Positions 31,211 through 39,774 of a stretch of DNA of 64,000 nucleotides are shown here, piece after piece. The translations under genes were made by a program, and so were the position numbers. Source of the DNA: Anaerolineales bacterium (GTDB lineage Bacteria > Chloroflexota > Anaerolineae > Anaerolineales > UBA11579). Under the pieces are notes generated by a model that was not told the DNA's origin, ran no database searches, and saw only the letters and a program-made list of their open reading frames with translations. The DNA lies in NCBI GenBank assembly GCA_026129255.1, contig JAHCIJ010000001.1, positions 772,965-836,964 of the forward strand. Direction: 5' to 3'. Every line of letters starts with the position of its first letter. Positions within the stretch are counted from its first letter, which is position 1.

Positions 31211-32297
31211 ATGCAAGACATCATCGACCGCTTAACTGACGCTCAAGCTCGCATCCAATCGCTCTTGGAGCGTCTTTGACTTACCCCAACAAGAAGCTAA
31301 CCTAGCCACACTCGAAGAGCAATCCGCTGCGCCGGACCTGTGGGACAACCCCACCCAGGCGCAGCAACTGATGAAGCGCGTCTCCGGTCTGCGCGAGCAC
31401 ATCGAGAGCTGGCGCACGCTGGAATCCCGCATCCGTGAAAGCCGCGAGCTGGCCGAACTGGGCGACGAGAGCCTGCGCAGCGAGTTGGAAGGCGAAACTG
31501 GCGCCCTGGAGCGCGAAGTGGAACAACGCGAGCTGCGCACCCTGCTCTCTGGCCAGTACGACGAAGGCGAAGCCTTGCTGAGCATCAACGCCGGCGCCGG
31601 CGGCACGGACTCGCAAGACTGGGCCGCCATGCTGCAGCGCATGTACTTACGCTGGGCCGAGGAAGAAGGCTACAAGACCGAGATCCTCGACTCCACGCCG
31701 GGCGAAGAAGCGGGCATCAAGAGCGTGACCATTTCGGTGAGCGGACCGTACGCCTACGGCTACCTGCGCCCCGAGAAGGGCGTGCACCGCTTGGTGCGCC
31801 TGTCCCCGTTCGACTCGGCCAAGCGGCGGCATACTTCGTTTGCGCAGGTGGAAGTACTACCCCAGGTGGAAGATGTTGACCTGGACATTAATCCCAATGA
31901 TCTGCGCATCGACACTTACCGCTCCGGCGGCGCGGGCGGCCAGAACGTGCAGAAGAATGACACTGCCGTGCGTATCACGCATATTCCCACTGGCATCGTC
32001 GCCAGCTGCCAGAACGAGCGCTCGCAAGCCCAGAACCGCGAGAACGCCATGCGCGTGCTGAAGGCGCGTTTGTTGGAAGTGCTGGAAGCGGAGCAGGCCA
32101 AGGAGTTGGCGCAGCTGCGCGGCGAATACCAGAAGGCGGAATGGGGCAGCCAAATCCGCTCGTACGTGCTACACCCCTACCAGTTGGTGAAAGACCACCG
32201 CACCGAGTACGAAGAAGGCAACAGCCAGGCGGTGCTAGATGGGCGCTTGAACGGTTTTATTGAGGCGTATTTGAAAAGTCAAGTGGGGAACAATTAG
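31211..32297 (+). CDS. prfB: Peptide chain release factor 2 with programmed +1 frameshift
   Basis: RF2, which reads UGA/UAA stops; 361 aa after frameshifting. The first 22 codons from ATG 31211 end at an in-frame TGA (31277-31279) inside CTTTGAC, the classic prfB slippery site, with GGAG three bases upstream of CTT acting as the stimulatory Shine-Dalgarno. Skipping T31277 continues at GAC 31278 into the long frame. The stop-codon-reading motif is SPF (RLSPFDSAK), and the peptidyl-transferase motif GGQ is in GGAGGQNVQKN. Levels of RF2 regulate the slip. TATAAT 7 nt upstream suggests a leaderless mRNA. Confidence 0.97.
31267..31280 (+). promoter_or_regulatory. prfB programmed frameshift site
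   Basis: GGAG, three bases, then CTT TGA C: the stimulator and slippery codon of the RF2 autoregulatory +1 frameshift. The ribosome moves from CTT to TTT when UGA decoding is slow. Confidence 0.95.
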
Positions 32298-32300
32298 CTG

Positions 32301-32366
32301 ACCAAGCGACTAACAGACCAGCCGACTAAAGCAGATAGTCGATTGGTCACTTAGTCGATAGGTCAT
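32301..32366. repeat. Octamer palindrome GACYAANN / TNGTCNNN
   Basis: Left units GACCAAGC, GACTAACA, GACCAGCC, GACTAAAG; right units TAGTCGAT, TGGTCACT, TAGTCGAT, AGGTCATA. The arms are reverse complements in consensus. It lies between prfB and the CDF gene. Confidence 0.88.
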
Positions 32367-32377
32367 AGAAGAAGTTT

Positions 32378-33283
32378 ATGGAACGCGCTCGACTTACAAA
32401 ATACGCCTGGCTCTCCATTGCTGCGGCAGTGGTGACCATTGGGCTGAAGGCTGCGGCTTACTGGGTGACCGGCTCGGTCGGCTTGCTGTCCGATGCGCTC
32501 GAGTCGCTGGTGAACCTGGCTGGCGCGGTGCTGGCGCTGGGCATGCTCAGCCTGGCGGCCACGCCGCCCGACGAAGAGCACGCCTACGGCCACACCAAGG
32601 CCGAGTATTTCTCGAGCGTGATCGAGGGCGTGCTGATCATTCTGGCGGCAGTAAGCATTGCCTACACCGCCATCCGCGGCTTGTTGAACCCGCAGCCGCT
32701 CGAATCGATCGGGCTGGGCCTGGCTGTGTCCGTGCTGGCCTCGCTCATCAATCTAGGCGTGGCACAGGTGCTGCTGCGGGCAGCCCGCCGCCACAACTCG
32801 GCCAGCCTGGAGGCCAACGCCCAGCACCTGATGACGGATGTGTGGACCTCGGCCGGCGTGCTGGCGGCGGTGGGCCTGGTGGCGCTGAGCGGCTGGCAGG
32901 TGCTTGACCCCATCATCGCGCTGGTGGTGGCGGCCAACATTACTTATAGTGGCGTCAAGATCGTGCGCAAATCGGCCGCCGGGCTGCTGGATGCGGCCCT
33001 GCCGCCGGAGCAGCTGGCAGCGGTGCGGGCGGCCATCAAGGGCGAACTGCCCGAGGGCGTGCAATACCACGCCCTGCGCACGCGGCAATCCGGGGCGCGC
33101 AGCTTCGTTTCGCTGCACGTGCTGGTGCCGGGCGGCTGGACGGTGCTGCGCGGCCACCGCCTGCTGGAGCGCGTGGAGGCAGCGGTGCGCGCCGCCCTGA
33201 GCGGCGACGTCACCGTGTTCACGCATCTGGAGTCGATCGGCGACGTGGCGAGCTACGAGGACGAGGGGCTGGACAGAGGATAA
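32378..33283 (+). CDS. Cation diffusion facilitator transporter
   Basis: Proton-coupled divalent metal efflux protein (Zn/Fe/Co/Mn class), 301 aa, with about six membrane helices in the first ~210 residues and a cytoplasmic ferredoxin-like tail. Metal-site motifs: SDALESLVN in helix 2 (Glu and Asn where E. coli YiiP has Asp and Asp), [11 protein letters not shown] and HLMTDVW in helix 5 (His and Asp as usual). The Glu/Asn variant is seen in a common CDF subgroup whose metal I cannot assign. The C-terminal domain has [14 protein letters not shown]. It starts within 12 nt of the octamer palindrome; AGAAGAAG is the likely RBS. Confidence 0.9.
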   Translation: MERARLTKYAWLSIAAAVVTIGLKAAAYWVTGSVGLLSDALESLVNLAGAVLALGMLSLAATPPDEEHAYGHTKAEYFSSVIEGVLIILAAVSIAYTAIRGLLNPQPLESIGLGLAVSVLASLINLGVAQVLLRAARRHNSASLEANAQHLMTDVWTSAGVLAAVGLVALSGWQVLDPIIALVVAANITYSGVKIVRKSAAGLLDAALPPEQLAAVRAAIKGELPEGVQYHALRTRQSGARSFVSLHVLVPGGWTVLRGHRLLERVEAAVRAALSGDVTVFTHLESIGDVASYEDEGLDRG

Positions 33284-33301
33284 TCTTGCTCCTATAAGTG
33301 T

Positions 33302-33330
33302 TTGACAAACTCTTCAGTACCCGCTATACT
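33302..33330 (+). promoter_or_regulatory. Sigma-70 promoter of rpmF
   Basis: TTGACA (33302-33307), 17-nt spacer, TATACT (33325-33330). The best -35/-10 match in the window; leader of about 55 nt to rpmF. Confidence 0.85.
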
Positions 33331-33392
33331 CCGTCCCTGCCTGCCTAATCGCAGGCGGTTTTGTGAATTGAACCGATTGAGAGACAACTGAA

Positions 33393-33578
33393 ATGACACC
33401 GCTTCCGAAACGCAAGACTTCCAAGGGCCGCCGCGACCGCCGCCGCGCCCATGATGCATTGCAGGCCCGCAACACCGTCACCTGCTCCAACTGCGGCCAG
33501 ATGCGCCTGCCCCACCAGGTATGCGCTAACTGCGGCTACTACAAGGGCCGCGAGGTCGTAAAGGTCGAGCGCGAGTAA
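33393..33578 (+). CDS. rpmF: Ribosomal protein bL32
   Basis: Large-subunit protein L32, 61 aa. PKRKTSKGRRDRRRAHDAL is typical, and two CxxC pairs (CSNCG and CANCG) form the zinc ribbon of the C+ form. It precedes fabD, as in the widespread rpmF-fab clusters. A strong promoter and a terminator (33594-33627) bracket it, so it may be a separate transcript. Confidence 0.96.
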   Translation: MTPLPKRKTSKGRRDRRRAHDALQARNTVTCSNCGQMRLPHQVCANCGYYKGREVVKVERE

Positions 33579-33593
33579 GCTCGAGCATGCTAT

Positions 33594-33627
33594 CAAAAGA
33601 CCCGTCAGTTGGCGGGTCTTTGTTTTT
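33594..33627 (+). terminator. Rho-independent terminator after rpmF
   Basis: Stem AAAGACCCG / CGGGTCTTT with loop TCAGTTGG, followed by G and T5. Confidence 0.88.
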
Positions 33628-33640
33628 AAGCCCAGGTCGT

Positions 33641-33690
33641 TTCGTCACTTAGTCTATTGGTCGACTAGTTGACCAACAGACTAAGTGACC
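33641..33690. repeat. Octamer palindrome between rpmF and fabD
   Basis: Units TTCGTCAC, TTAGTCTA, TTGGTCGA, CTAGTTGA then complementary CCAACAGA, CTAAGTGA. Directly upstream of the fabD -10 box. Confidence 0.85.
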
Positions 33691-33702
33691 AGTTTTTTCG
33701 TC

Positions 33703-33708
33703 TACAAT
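33703..33708 (+). promoter_or_regulatory. -10 box, leaderless start of fabD
   Basis: TACAAT with 6 nt to the ATG at 33715. It decides between this ATG and an in-frame GTG at 33685 that lies in repeat DNA. Confidence 0.55.
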
Positions 33709-33714
33709 TTCCCC

Positions 33715-34662
33715 ATGACACTCGATCCCAAAACCACCGCATTCATCTTCCCCGGCCAGGGCTCCCAAAAAGTGGGCATGGGCAAAGAGCTGGCCGCGGC
33801 CTACCCCGAGGCCAAGCAGGTCTTCGAAGAGGCGGATGCCGCGTTAGACATCCCACTCTCATCGTTGGCATGGGATGGCCCGGAAGCTGAGCTCAACGAT
33901 ACCGTGAACACGCAGCCTGCCCTGCTGGTGCACTCAGTGGCGGCGCTGCGTGTGTTTCAGACGCTGCACCCGGACTTTGTGCCCGCTTTCGTCGCCGGGC
34001 ACAGCCTGGGCGAGCTGAGCGCCGCAGTGGCCGCCGGCGCCATGGACTACCCCAGCGCGCTGCGCCTGGTGCGCCGCCGCGGCGAGCTGATGAAAGAAGC
34101 TGGCACGCAGGCGCCTGGCGGCATGGCGGCGATCTTAGGCTTGGATATTCCGGCACTGGATGCCATCTGCGCTGAAGCCAGCACGACCGACGAAGTGGTG
34201 CAGGTGGCCAACGACAACTGCCCGGGCCAGGTAGTGATCAGCGGGCACTCCGGCGCGGTGACGCGCGCCATGGAGGCTGCCAAGGCGGCTGGCGCCAAGC
34301 GCGCCTTGCCGCTGCCGGTGAGCATCGCCGCCCACTCGGCGCTGATGGCCACGGCGCAGGCCGCCTTCAACGAGGCGGTGGCGGCGGCAAACATCACCGA
34401 CCCAACCACGCCGCTGATCGGCAACGTGAGCGCCGCGCCGCTGGCGGATGCGGCCGCCCTGCGTGCCGATCTGCAAGCTCAGTTGACCTCACGCGTGCGC
34501 TGGACGGAGACGATCCAGGCACTGCGCGCCGCGGGCGTGACCACGTTCATTGAGTTGGGCACAGGCAACGTGCTCGCAGGGTTGCTCAAGCGCATCGATG
34601 CAGACGCGGTGGGCATTGCGCTGGGGAACCCAGAGGACTTTGAGAAGCTGGCAGCTGGGTAG
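33715..34662 (+). CDS. fabD: Malonyl-CoA:ACP transacylase
   Basis: Transfers malonyl from CoA to ACP in fatty-acid synthesis; 315 aa. FIFPGQGSQKVGMGKEL is the N-terminal signature, the nucleophile Ser is in AGHSLGELSA, and the active-site His is in SIAAHSALM. GPEAELNDTVNTQPALLVHS is also typical. ATG 33715 is preferred over GTG 33685 because the latter reads into the octamer repeat and TACAAT lies 6 nt ahead of the ATG. Other fab genes in the window: fabF on the opposite strand at 27132-28364. Confidence 0.95.
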   Translation: MTLDPKTTAFIFPGQGSQKVGMGKELAAAYPEAKQVFEEADAALDIPLSSLAWDGPEAELNDTVNTQPALLVHSVAALRVFQTLHPDFVPAFVAGHSLGELSAAVAAGAMDYPSALRLVRRRGELMKEAGTQAPGGMAAILGLDIPALDAICAEASTTDEVVQVANDNCPGQVVISGHSGAVTRAMEAAKAAGAKRALPLPVSIAAHSALMATAQAAFNEAVAAANITDPTTPLIGNVSAAPLADAAALRADLQAQLTSRVRWTETIQALRAAGVTTFIELGTGNVLAGLLKRIDADAVGIALGNPEDFEKLAAG

Positions 34663-34721
34663 CGCGCGTGTGGGGCGGAGCTGAGCTCTGACCACCGGGG
34701 ATGTACTCAATACAGAATCGC

Positions 34722-34765
34722 GTAGGGGCGAAGCATGCTGGCTGCGTAGCAGCCTACGCCCCTAC
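34722..34765. repeat. GTAGGGGCG...CGCCCCTAC palindrome
   Basis: Perfect 9-nt arms about 26 nt apart. Widespread-looking small inverted repeat in the 224-nt gap after fabD, which has no gene. Confidence 0.75.
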
Positions 34766-34852
34766 AAAGTCGATGTAGAACTCTGTCAGTTGGCATCAAA
34801 GTCAGTAATAGTGACACGAGCTGCAAAGCAGCCTGCGACATTTTGCCTACAC

Positions 34853-34881
34853 CAGATTGCTTCGCTTCGCTCGCAATGACA
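34853..34881. repeat. ATTGCGAG-family short repeat
   Basis: AGATTGCTTCGC and GCTCGCAATGACA with nearly no spacer; just outside the 3' end of the glycosyltransferase gene. Confidence 0.75.
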
Positions 34882-34886
34882 GGCGC

Positions 34887-36494
34887 CTAGGGCGCGAAAT
34901 ACTCCTGGTAGAGTGCTTCGTTAACGAAAACCAACCCAAACGCTTCGCGATAAACCAGGTAGTAGCCCGGCAACTCGCCCGCGTTGGCATCCCGGTAAAA
35001 CTCCTGGCTGGCGGCAAACCGTTCGGCATCTATCCCTACGACGTCATCGTTGAGATAATCCCAGATGCGCGTTTGGCTCAGAAACAGAATATCGAAGCCA
35101 TTCGAGCCAATGTATTCATGATCCAATGTTTCGAATTGGGCGCTGCGGGTCCAGCCCGCGCTCTCAGGGATATACAGATTTACGTCTGCATACACTTGGT
35201 AGCGTGCAGTTGGTAACGGGGTCAGCGCCTCGTTAGCCTGGGTATAAAACACAAGCGAAGAATTATTCTGCTGGCGGGTGAGCTGCTCGCGGTAACGGGC
35301 CGCAGAGTTCTGTGCAAAGTCCACAACGCCGTAGACACCCACGGCCAGCAGCAGCCCGGCCAACAGCGCCCAGGATCGCTGCTCCCGCCACCATCTGGCG
35401 GCTTCGGCGCGGTCTGCTGGCAGCGCCACCGCCAGGCATGAGAGCAGCGGCAGCGCGGCCGGCATCCAATACTGGTACTTCACGATCGAGAAGCCGAAGA
35501 CATATACAGCCAGCGGCAGCACCCAGGCAAGGATCAGGATGTGCAATAACCGGTTCGGGCCGCGCAACGCGGCCCAAACCGCGGCCAAAGTGGAGGCCAC
35601 CAGCAGCAGCCAACCCCCGAAGTGTTCAGCGAGCATACGCGTAACCTCTGGCAGGCCTTTGGCATAGAAAACCTCGAAACCATCAGCCATAAAGCCAGAT
35701 TGCATCGTAAGCGTACGGATGTACTGGGCACGCGCCGGCGCGTAGAGCAGAATCGGGTTGCTGGCAAAGAACACCGCCGCCATCACACCCAGGTAAGCGA
35801 GGGCCGCAATCAACAAATGCAGCCATGAGCGCTTGCGCTGGCGGTAGCCCAGCCAGAGATACACCAGAATAGCCAGAAAGAAATACACGCCAATTGTCTT
35901 GGTCTGCGCCGAGAGGCCGCAGGCCATGGCAGCCAGATAGAAGTTTGGCCCAAAACGCAGGTCATCTTGCGCCAGGAAGAACAAGGTCAGCATGGCGAAG
36001 AAAATCGCCAGGCTGTCAGGGTGCCACCAAAAGTTGTTTTGCACAATGCCGGGAACAATCGCGAGGAAGGCAAAAAGAACCAGAGCGCGGTAATCCCGGA
36101 ACTTGGTATGCAGGTAAACCAGCACCAGGATGGCGGCCAGCATGGGCAGCACGCTGACAAAGTTTCGCAGCACGGCCATCACCAGCGGGGTGTTTTGTAT
36201 TTGCCCCAGCCACTGCAGCGGCAGCATGAGGACAGCCGACCAGGCAAAGTGAGGGAAACCGTAAAAGTAATACTCGTAAGAGATGAAATGTACCAGGGCC
36301 TGCTTTACCGAATCCGCAGGGCGCACCATGTTCAGCATGTAGGGAAACGGCAAGGCTTCGTCAGGCTCAAAGCTCAACACCATTCCCATGTCTGCTGAAC
36401 CAACCTGATTGGGCAACCAGAACAGTGCAAACAAAACCACAAAGAACAACGCCAAGACCGCAATGATGAGTTTTTGGGTTCGTTGCATGGTCAT
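34887..36494 (-). CDS. Multi-pass membrane glycosyltransferase-like protein
   Basis: A 535-aa integral membrane protein with about 10-11 helices and a soluble C-terminal part (~410-535). The first outside loop holds FEPDEALPF, an acidic pair as in GT39/ArnT-type (GT-C fold) enzymes that use lipid-linked sugars; FWWHPDS in a later loop is also typical. Likely transfers a sugar from a polyprenyl phosphate to a surface acceptor. Start: ATG 36494, 5 nt behind TACTAT; the frame extends a few codons to 36509. Divergent from tRNA-Asp. The sequence is less GC-rich than its neighbours. Confidence 0.8.
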   Translation of the reverse strand: MTMQRTQKLIIAVLALFFVVLFALFWLPNQVGSADMGMVLSFEPDEALPFPYMLNMVRPADSVKQALVHFISYEYYFYGFPHFAWSAVLMLPLQWLGQIQNTPLVMAVLRNFVSVLPMLAAILVLVYLHTKFRDYRALVLFAFLAIVPGIVQNNFWWHPDSLAIFFAMLTLFFLAQDDLRFGPNFYLAAMACGLSAQTKTIGVYFFLAILVYLWLGYRQRKRSWLHLLIAALAYLGVMAAVFFASNPILLYAPARAQYIRTLTMQSGFMADGFEVFYAKGLPEVTRMLAEHFGGWLLLVASTLAAVWAALRGPNRLLHILILAWVLPLAVYVFGFSIVKYQYWMPAALPLLSCLAVALPADRAEAARWWREQRSWALLAGLLLAVGVYGVVDFAQNSAARYREQLTRQQNNSSLVFYTQANEALTPLPTARYQVYADVNLYIPESAGWTRSAQFETLDHEYIGSNGFDILFLSQTRIWDYLNDDVVGIDAERFAASQEFYRDANAGELPGYYLVYREAFGLVFVNEALYQEYFAP

Positions 36495-36499
36495 CACGA

Positions 36500-36505
36500 A
36501 TAGTA
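36500..36505 (-). promoter_or_regulatory. -10 box, leaderless start of glycosyltransferase gene
   Basis: TACTAT on the minus strand, 5 nt before ATG 36494. Confidence 0.45.
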
Positions 36506-36526
36506 TCACCGCCCCACGGGTTCTGC

Positions 36527-36556
36527 TTGACTATGCTTCCTGCCATGTGATAAACT
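36527..36556 (+). promoter_or_regulatory. Promoter of tRNA-Asp
   Basis: TTGACT (36527-36532) with GATAAA at 36549 (16 nt) or TAAACT at 36551 (18 nt); 12 nt before the mature tRNA. Confidence 0.6.
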
Positions 36557-36568
36557 CCTGCCATTAAC

Positions 36569-36644
36569 GGTCTCGTGGTGTAGCCTGGTTCAACACGCTG
36601 CCCTGTCAAGGCAGAGACCGCGGGTTCAAATCCCGTCGAGACCG
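36569..36644 (+). tRNA. tRNA-Asp (GTC)
   Basis: Complete cloverleaf of 76 nt: acceptor GGTCTCG / CGAGACC, discriminator G, D-loop with AGCCTGGTT, anticodon loop CTGTCAA (anticodon GTC, Asp), T-loop GGTTCAAATCC. CCA is not encoded. A terminator follows 4 nt later. Confidence 0.97.
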
Positions 36645-36648
36645 CACG

Positions 36649-36681
36649 AAAAGAGCCTCCGCATTTGCGGGGGCTCTTTTT
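36649..36681 (+). terminator. Terminator of tRNA-Asp
   Basis: Stem AAGAGCCTCCGC / GCGGGGGCTCTT with loop ATTT and a T-run. Confidence 0.9.
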
Positions 36682-36714
36682 ATTCGGCCAGAAATTCAAG
36701 CAGGATTGGTGTTT

Positions 36715-36827
36715 AGAGATTAGGGATTAGGGATTAGGCATTGGAGATTGGAGATTAGAGATTAGAGATTGGCACTGCGTGACCACCTGACAAATCGGCC
36801 GATCAGAATCTCAAGTCTCTAATCTCA
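36715..36827. repeat. Heptamer array AGAGATT with complementary arm
   Basis: Eight units (AGAGATT, AGGGATT x2, AGGCATT, GGAGATT x2, AGAGATT x2), then about 34 nt later AATCTCA, AGTCTCT, AATCTCA as the complementary arm. Confidence 0.88.
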
Positions 36828-36863
36828 ACAACAGTTGCCAGCTACCAATCCCATGCCCTGACT

Positions 36864-36869
36864 TATAAT
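36864..36869 (+). promoter_or_regulatory. -10 box, leaderless start of GcvT-like gene
   Basis: Perfect TATAAT with 6 nt to the ATG at 36876. Confidence 0.6.
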
Positions 36870-36875
36870 CCGCCC

Positions 36876-38183
36876 ATGCCGATTCCCTCCCCACTCTACA
36901 GCCGCACCGCTGCTCTGTGCACCACGCAAGAGTGGCGAGACTGGTCCGGCTACTTCTCGGCCATCACCTACGGCCCCAGCCACGAGGTGGAGTACTACGC
37001 CGTGCGCAACGCCGCCGGGCTGATGGACGCCTCGCCCCTGTACAAGTACGAGATCCGCGGCGCAGATGCCGAGCGCTTGCTCGACCGCATGGTGACGCGC
37101 AACGTGGCCAAGAGCCGCGTAGGCCAGGTGCTGTACACACCCTGGTGCGACGAGGACGGCAAGGTGATCGACGATGGCACGCTGGCACGGCTGGGCAAAG
37201 ACCACTTCCGCCTCACCGCGGCTGACCCCAGCCTGCGCTGGCTGCAGGACGTGGGCTACGGGCTGGACGTGGAGCTGCGCGATGTGTCCACCGAGTTGGC
37301 CGCTTTGGCTCTGCAAGGGCCGAACAGCTACGCCATTCTGCAATCTCTATTCTCCGATCCCAAATTGGGAACGCTGCGCTACTACAACCTGCTCCAAACC
37401 GAGTTCAACAACTCTCCACTCACGATCACACGCACCGGCTACACAGGTGACCTGGGCTACGAGCTGTGGATCGCCGCCGAGCACGCCGCCAGCCTGTGGG
37501 ACGGCGTGATGGAGGCCGGCGCAGGCTATGGCATCATGCCGCTGGGCCTGGCTGCGCTCGACATTTTGCGGGTGGAAGCCGGCCTGCTGCTGATCGAGGT
37601 GGACTACAGCAGCACCCTGCACGCCCGCATCCCGGAGCAGCAGAGCAGCCCGTACGAGATCGGCCTGGGCTGGGCGGTAGACCTGGACAAGGGTGACTTT
37701 ATTGGCAAGCAGGCGCTGCAACAAGAAGCGTCTTTGCGAGGAATGCTGCACAAAGTGCAGCCGACGAAGCAAACCCCAACTCAGAATCGGGGATTGCTTC
37801 GCTCGCGCAGCGAAGCTGCGCATCGCTCGCAAAGACAATCAGCACGCAGTCTTGTCGGCCTCGAAGTGGACTGGCATGACCTGGAGCGGCTGTTTGGCGA
37901 AGCCAATCTGCCGCCACAGGTAGCGGGCCGCGCCAGCCGCACGGCCGTGCCGGTGTATGCTGGCGCGAGCGGCGAGCACGTAGGTCAGGCCACCAGTATG
38001 GTGTTCTCGCCCATCCTCAAGAAATACATTGCCCTGGCCACCGTGCGCAGCGAATACGCCGAGCCCGGCGGCCTGCTTGAATTCGAGATCACCGTTGAAT
38101 ATGAGCGCAAGCGTGCCGGCGCCACGGTAAGCAAGATGCCCTTCTACAACCCGCCGCAGAAACGAGCGCTGCCCAATGGCTAA
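36876..38183 (+). CDS. GcvT-family aminomethyltransferase-like protein with repeat-derived insert
   Basis: Folate-binding enzyme of the GcvT/dimethylglycine-oxidase C-terminal family, 435 aa. Family features include SGYFSAITYGPSHEVEYY early on, ALQGPNSYAIL, ITRTGYTGDLGYELW and LDILRVEAGLLLIEVDY. The middle of the C-terminal part is broken by about 36 residues encoded by a palindromic repeat (37730-37836), between IGKQALQQE and ARSLVGLEVDW, which are contiguous in relatives. The frame is kept. TATAAT 6 nt before the ATG. It overlaps the following oxidoreductase gene by 8 nt; with two FAD enzymes it probably forms a demethylation/oxidation pathway for an N-methylated compound. Confidence 0.88.
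   Translation: MPIPSPLYSRTAALCTTQEWRDWSGYFSAITYGPSHEVEYYAVRNAAGLMDASPLYKYEIRGADAERLLDRMVTRNVAKSRVGQVLYTPWCDEDGKVIDDGTLARLGKDHFRLTAADPSLRWLQDVGYGLDVELRDVSTELAALALQGPNSYAILQSLFSDPKLGTLRYYNLLQTEFNNSPLTITRTGYTGDLGYELWIAAEHAASLWDGVMEAGAGYGIMPLGLAALDILRVEAGLLLIEVDYSSTLHARIPEQQSSPYEIGLGWAVDLDKGDFIGKQALQQEASLRGMLHKVQPTKQTPTQNRGLLRSRSEAAHRSQRQSARSLVGLEVDWHDLERLFGEANLPPQVAGRASRTAVPVYAGASGEHVGQATSMVFSPILKKYIALATVRSEYAEPGGLLEFEITVEYERKRAGATVSKMPFYNPPQKRALPNG
37730..37836. repeat. TTTGCGAG palindromic element, full copy, translated in frame
   Basis: Outer arms GTCTTTGCGAG / CTCGCAAAGAC; inner arms GAAGCAAACCCC-like and GGGGATTGCTTC. Lies entirely within the GcvT-like gene and encodes GLLRSRS ... HRSQRQS at its right half. 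Confidence 0.92.
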
Positions 38184-39774
38184 GCAAGCACAGTACGATG
38201 CCATCGTGATCGGTGGTGGGCACAACGGCTTGGTCAACGCCGCCTATCTCTCGCGTGCCGGGCTGAAAACGCTGGTGCTGGAGCAGCGCCATGTACTGGG
38301 CGGCGCCACGGTGAGCGAAGAGATCTATCCAGGTTTCAAGTTCAGCGTGTTCTCCTATGTGGTGAGCTTGATGCGGCCCGAGATCATCCGTGAGCTGCAA
38401 CTGGTGCGCCACGGGCTGACCATGCTGCCGCTTGAATCAACAATTACTCCGCTGCCGGATGGCCGCTACATTTACCGCGGGCCTGACTCGGCGGCCACTT
38501 TCCGCAGCATCAGCCAGTTTTCGACACGCGATGCGGAGGCCTACCGCGAGTACAGCTACGCTATGTATCACATGGCCAAGGCGGTCAAGTACATCCTCGG
38601 TATCCGCCCGCCCGATCCGACCTCGTTCCATCCGCGTGAGCTGATGGCCTTGCTCAAGCTGGGCAAGCACTTTCTCAGCCTGGGCGAGGAGAACATCTAT
38701 ACGCTGGCCAAGCTGATGACAATGAGCTCGGCCGATTTCCTTGAGGAATGGTTCGAAACCGACCCGCTCATCGCCACGCTATCCGCCAGCGGCATCATCG
38801 GCACTTTCCTCGGCCCGCGCTCGCCGGGCAGCGCCTATGTGCTGCTGCACCATTACATGGGCGAGATCGATGGCGTGTTCCGCGCCTGGGGTTTTGCCCG
38901 CGGCGGCACGGGCGGTGTGGCCGAAGCGATTGCCAGCTCGGCGCGCGCCCTCGGCGCCGAACTGCGCACCGAGGCGCGCGTGGCGCATGTCATTACACGC
39001 AACGGGCGCGCTGTGGGCGTGGCGCTAGAGAACGGCGAAGAGATCTATGCCAAGCGCATCATCTCCAGCCTCGACCCCAAGCTGACCTTCCTCAAGCTGG
39101 TGGACCAGAACGAGCTGCCCAGTGATCTAGTGCAGCGTGTGAGCAAATTTGATTCGTACGGTTCTTCTGGCAAGGTGAACCTGGCGCTGGATGGTATGCC
39201 GGAGTTGAGCTGCCTGCCCGGTTACGGCGAGCACATGCGCGGCGCAATTTCCATCAGCCCCAGTGTGAACTATATCGAGCGCGCCTACGACGAAGCCAAG
39301 TACGGCCGCTTTGCCAAGAAGCCATATATTGACATCATCCTGCCGTCGGCAATTGACCCGGGCATGGCTCCGCCGGGCAAGCACGTCATGTCGTGCTTTG
39401 TGCAGTACGCCCCCTACCAATTGGCCGAAGGTGATTGGAACAGCCAGCGCGAAGCCTTTGGTGATGCGGTGGTGAACACGCTGAGCGAGTACATGCCCAA
39501 CTTGAAGAACATGATCTTGCACCGCCAGGTGCTTTCGCCGTGGGATATTGAGCAGACCATTGGCATGAGCGGTGGCAACATCTTCCAGGGCGAGCTGAGC
39601 CTGTCGCAGCTATTCTTCCTGCGCCCGGCGCCAGGCTGGGCGCAGTACCGCACCCCGATTGCCAACTACTACCAGTGCGGCTCTGGCACGCACCCTGGCG
39701 GCGGCATCACCGGCGCGCCCGGGCGCCTGGCGGCCATCGAGATCCTCAAAGACGCGGGCAAGGTGTTGCAATAA
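38176..39774 (+). CDS. FAD-dependent oxidoreductase, PYROXD2/phytoene-desaturase-like (1)
   Basis: A 532-aa flavoprotein. The dinucleotide fold starts the protein (YDAIVIGGGHNGLVNAAYLSRAG, split here), with VLEQRHVLGGATVSEE behind it, and the C-terminal FAD-contact motif is near CGSGTHPGGGITGAPG. This family includes carotenoid desaturases and human PYROXD2; the substrate here is not known. Translation is coupled to the GcvT-like gene (8-nt overlap) and to the next, paralogous oxidoreductase (1-nt overlap). Confidence 0.9.
   Translation: MAKQAQYDAIVIGGGHNGLVNAAYLSRAGLKTLVLEQRHVLGGATVSEEIYPGFKFSVFSYVVSLMRPEIIRELQLVRHGLTMLPLESTITPLPDGRYIYRGPDSAATFRSISQFSTRDAEAYREYSYAMYHMAKAVKYILGIRPPDPTSFHPRELMALLKLGKHFLSLGEENIYTLAKLMTMSSADFLEEWFETDPLIATLSASGIIGTFLGPRSPGSAYVLLHHYMGEIDGVFRAWGFARGGTGGVAEAIASSARALGAELRTEARVAHVITRNGRAVGVALENGEEIYAKRIISSLDPKLTFLKLVDQNELPSDLVQRVSKFDSYGSSGKVNLALDGMPELSCLPGYGEHMRGAISISPSVNYIERAYDEAKYGRFAKKPYIDIILPSAIDPGMAPPGKHVMSCFVQYAPYQLAEGDWNSQREAFGDAVVNTLSEYMPNLKNMILHRQVLSPWDIEQTIGMSGGNIFQGELSLSQLFFLRPAPGWAQYRTPIANYYQCGSGTHPGGGITGAPGRLAAIEILKDAGKVLQ

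Noticed and set aside
31371-31373. Internal ATG as the start of RF2
   Set aside because: It would delete the conserved N-terminus; the frameshift site and upstream ATG explain the gene fully.
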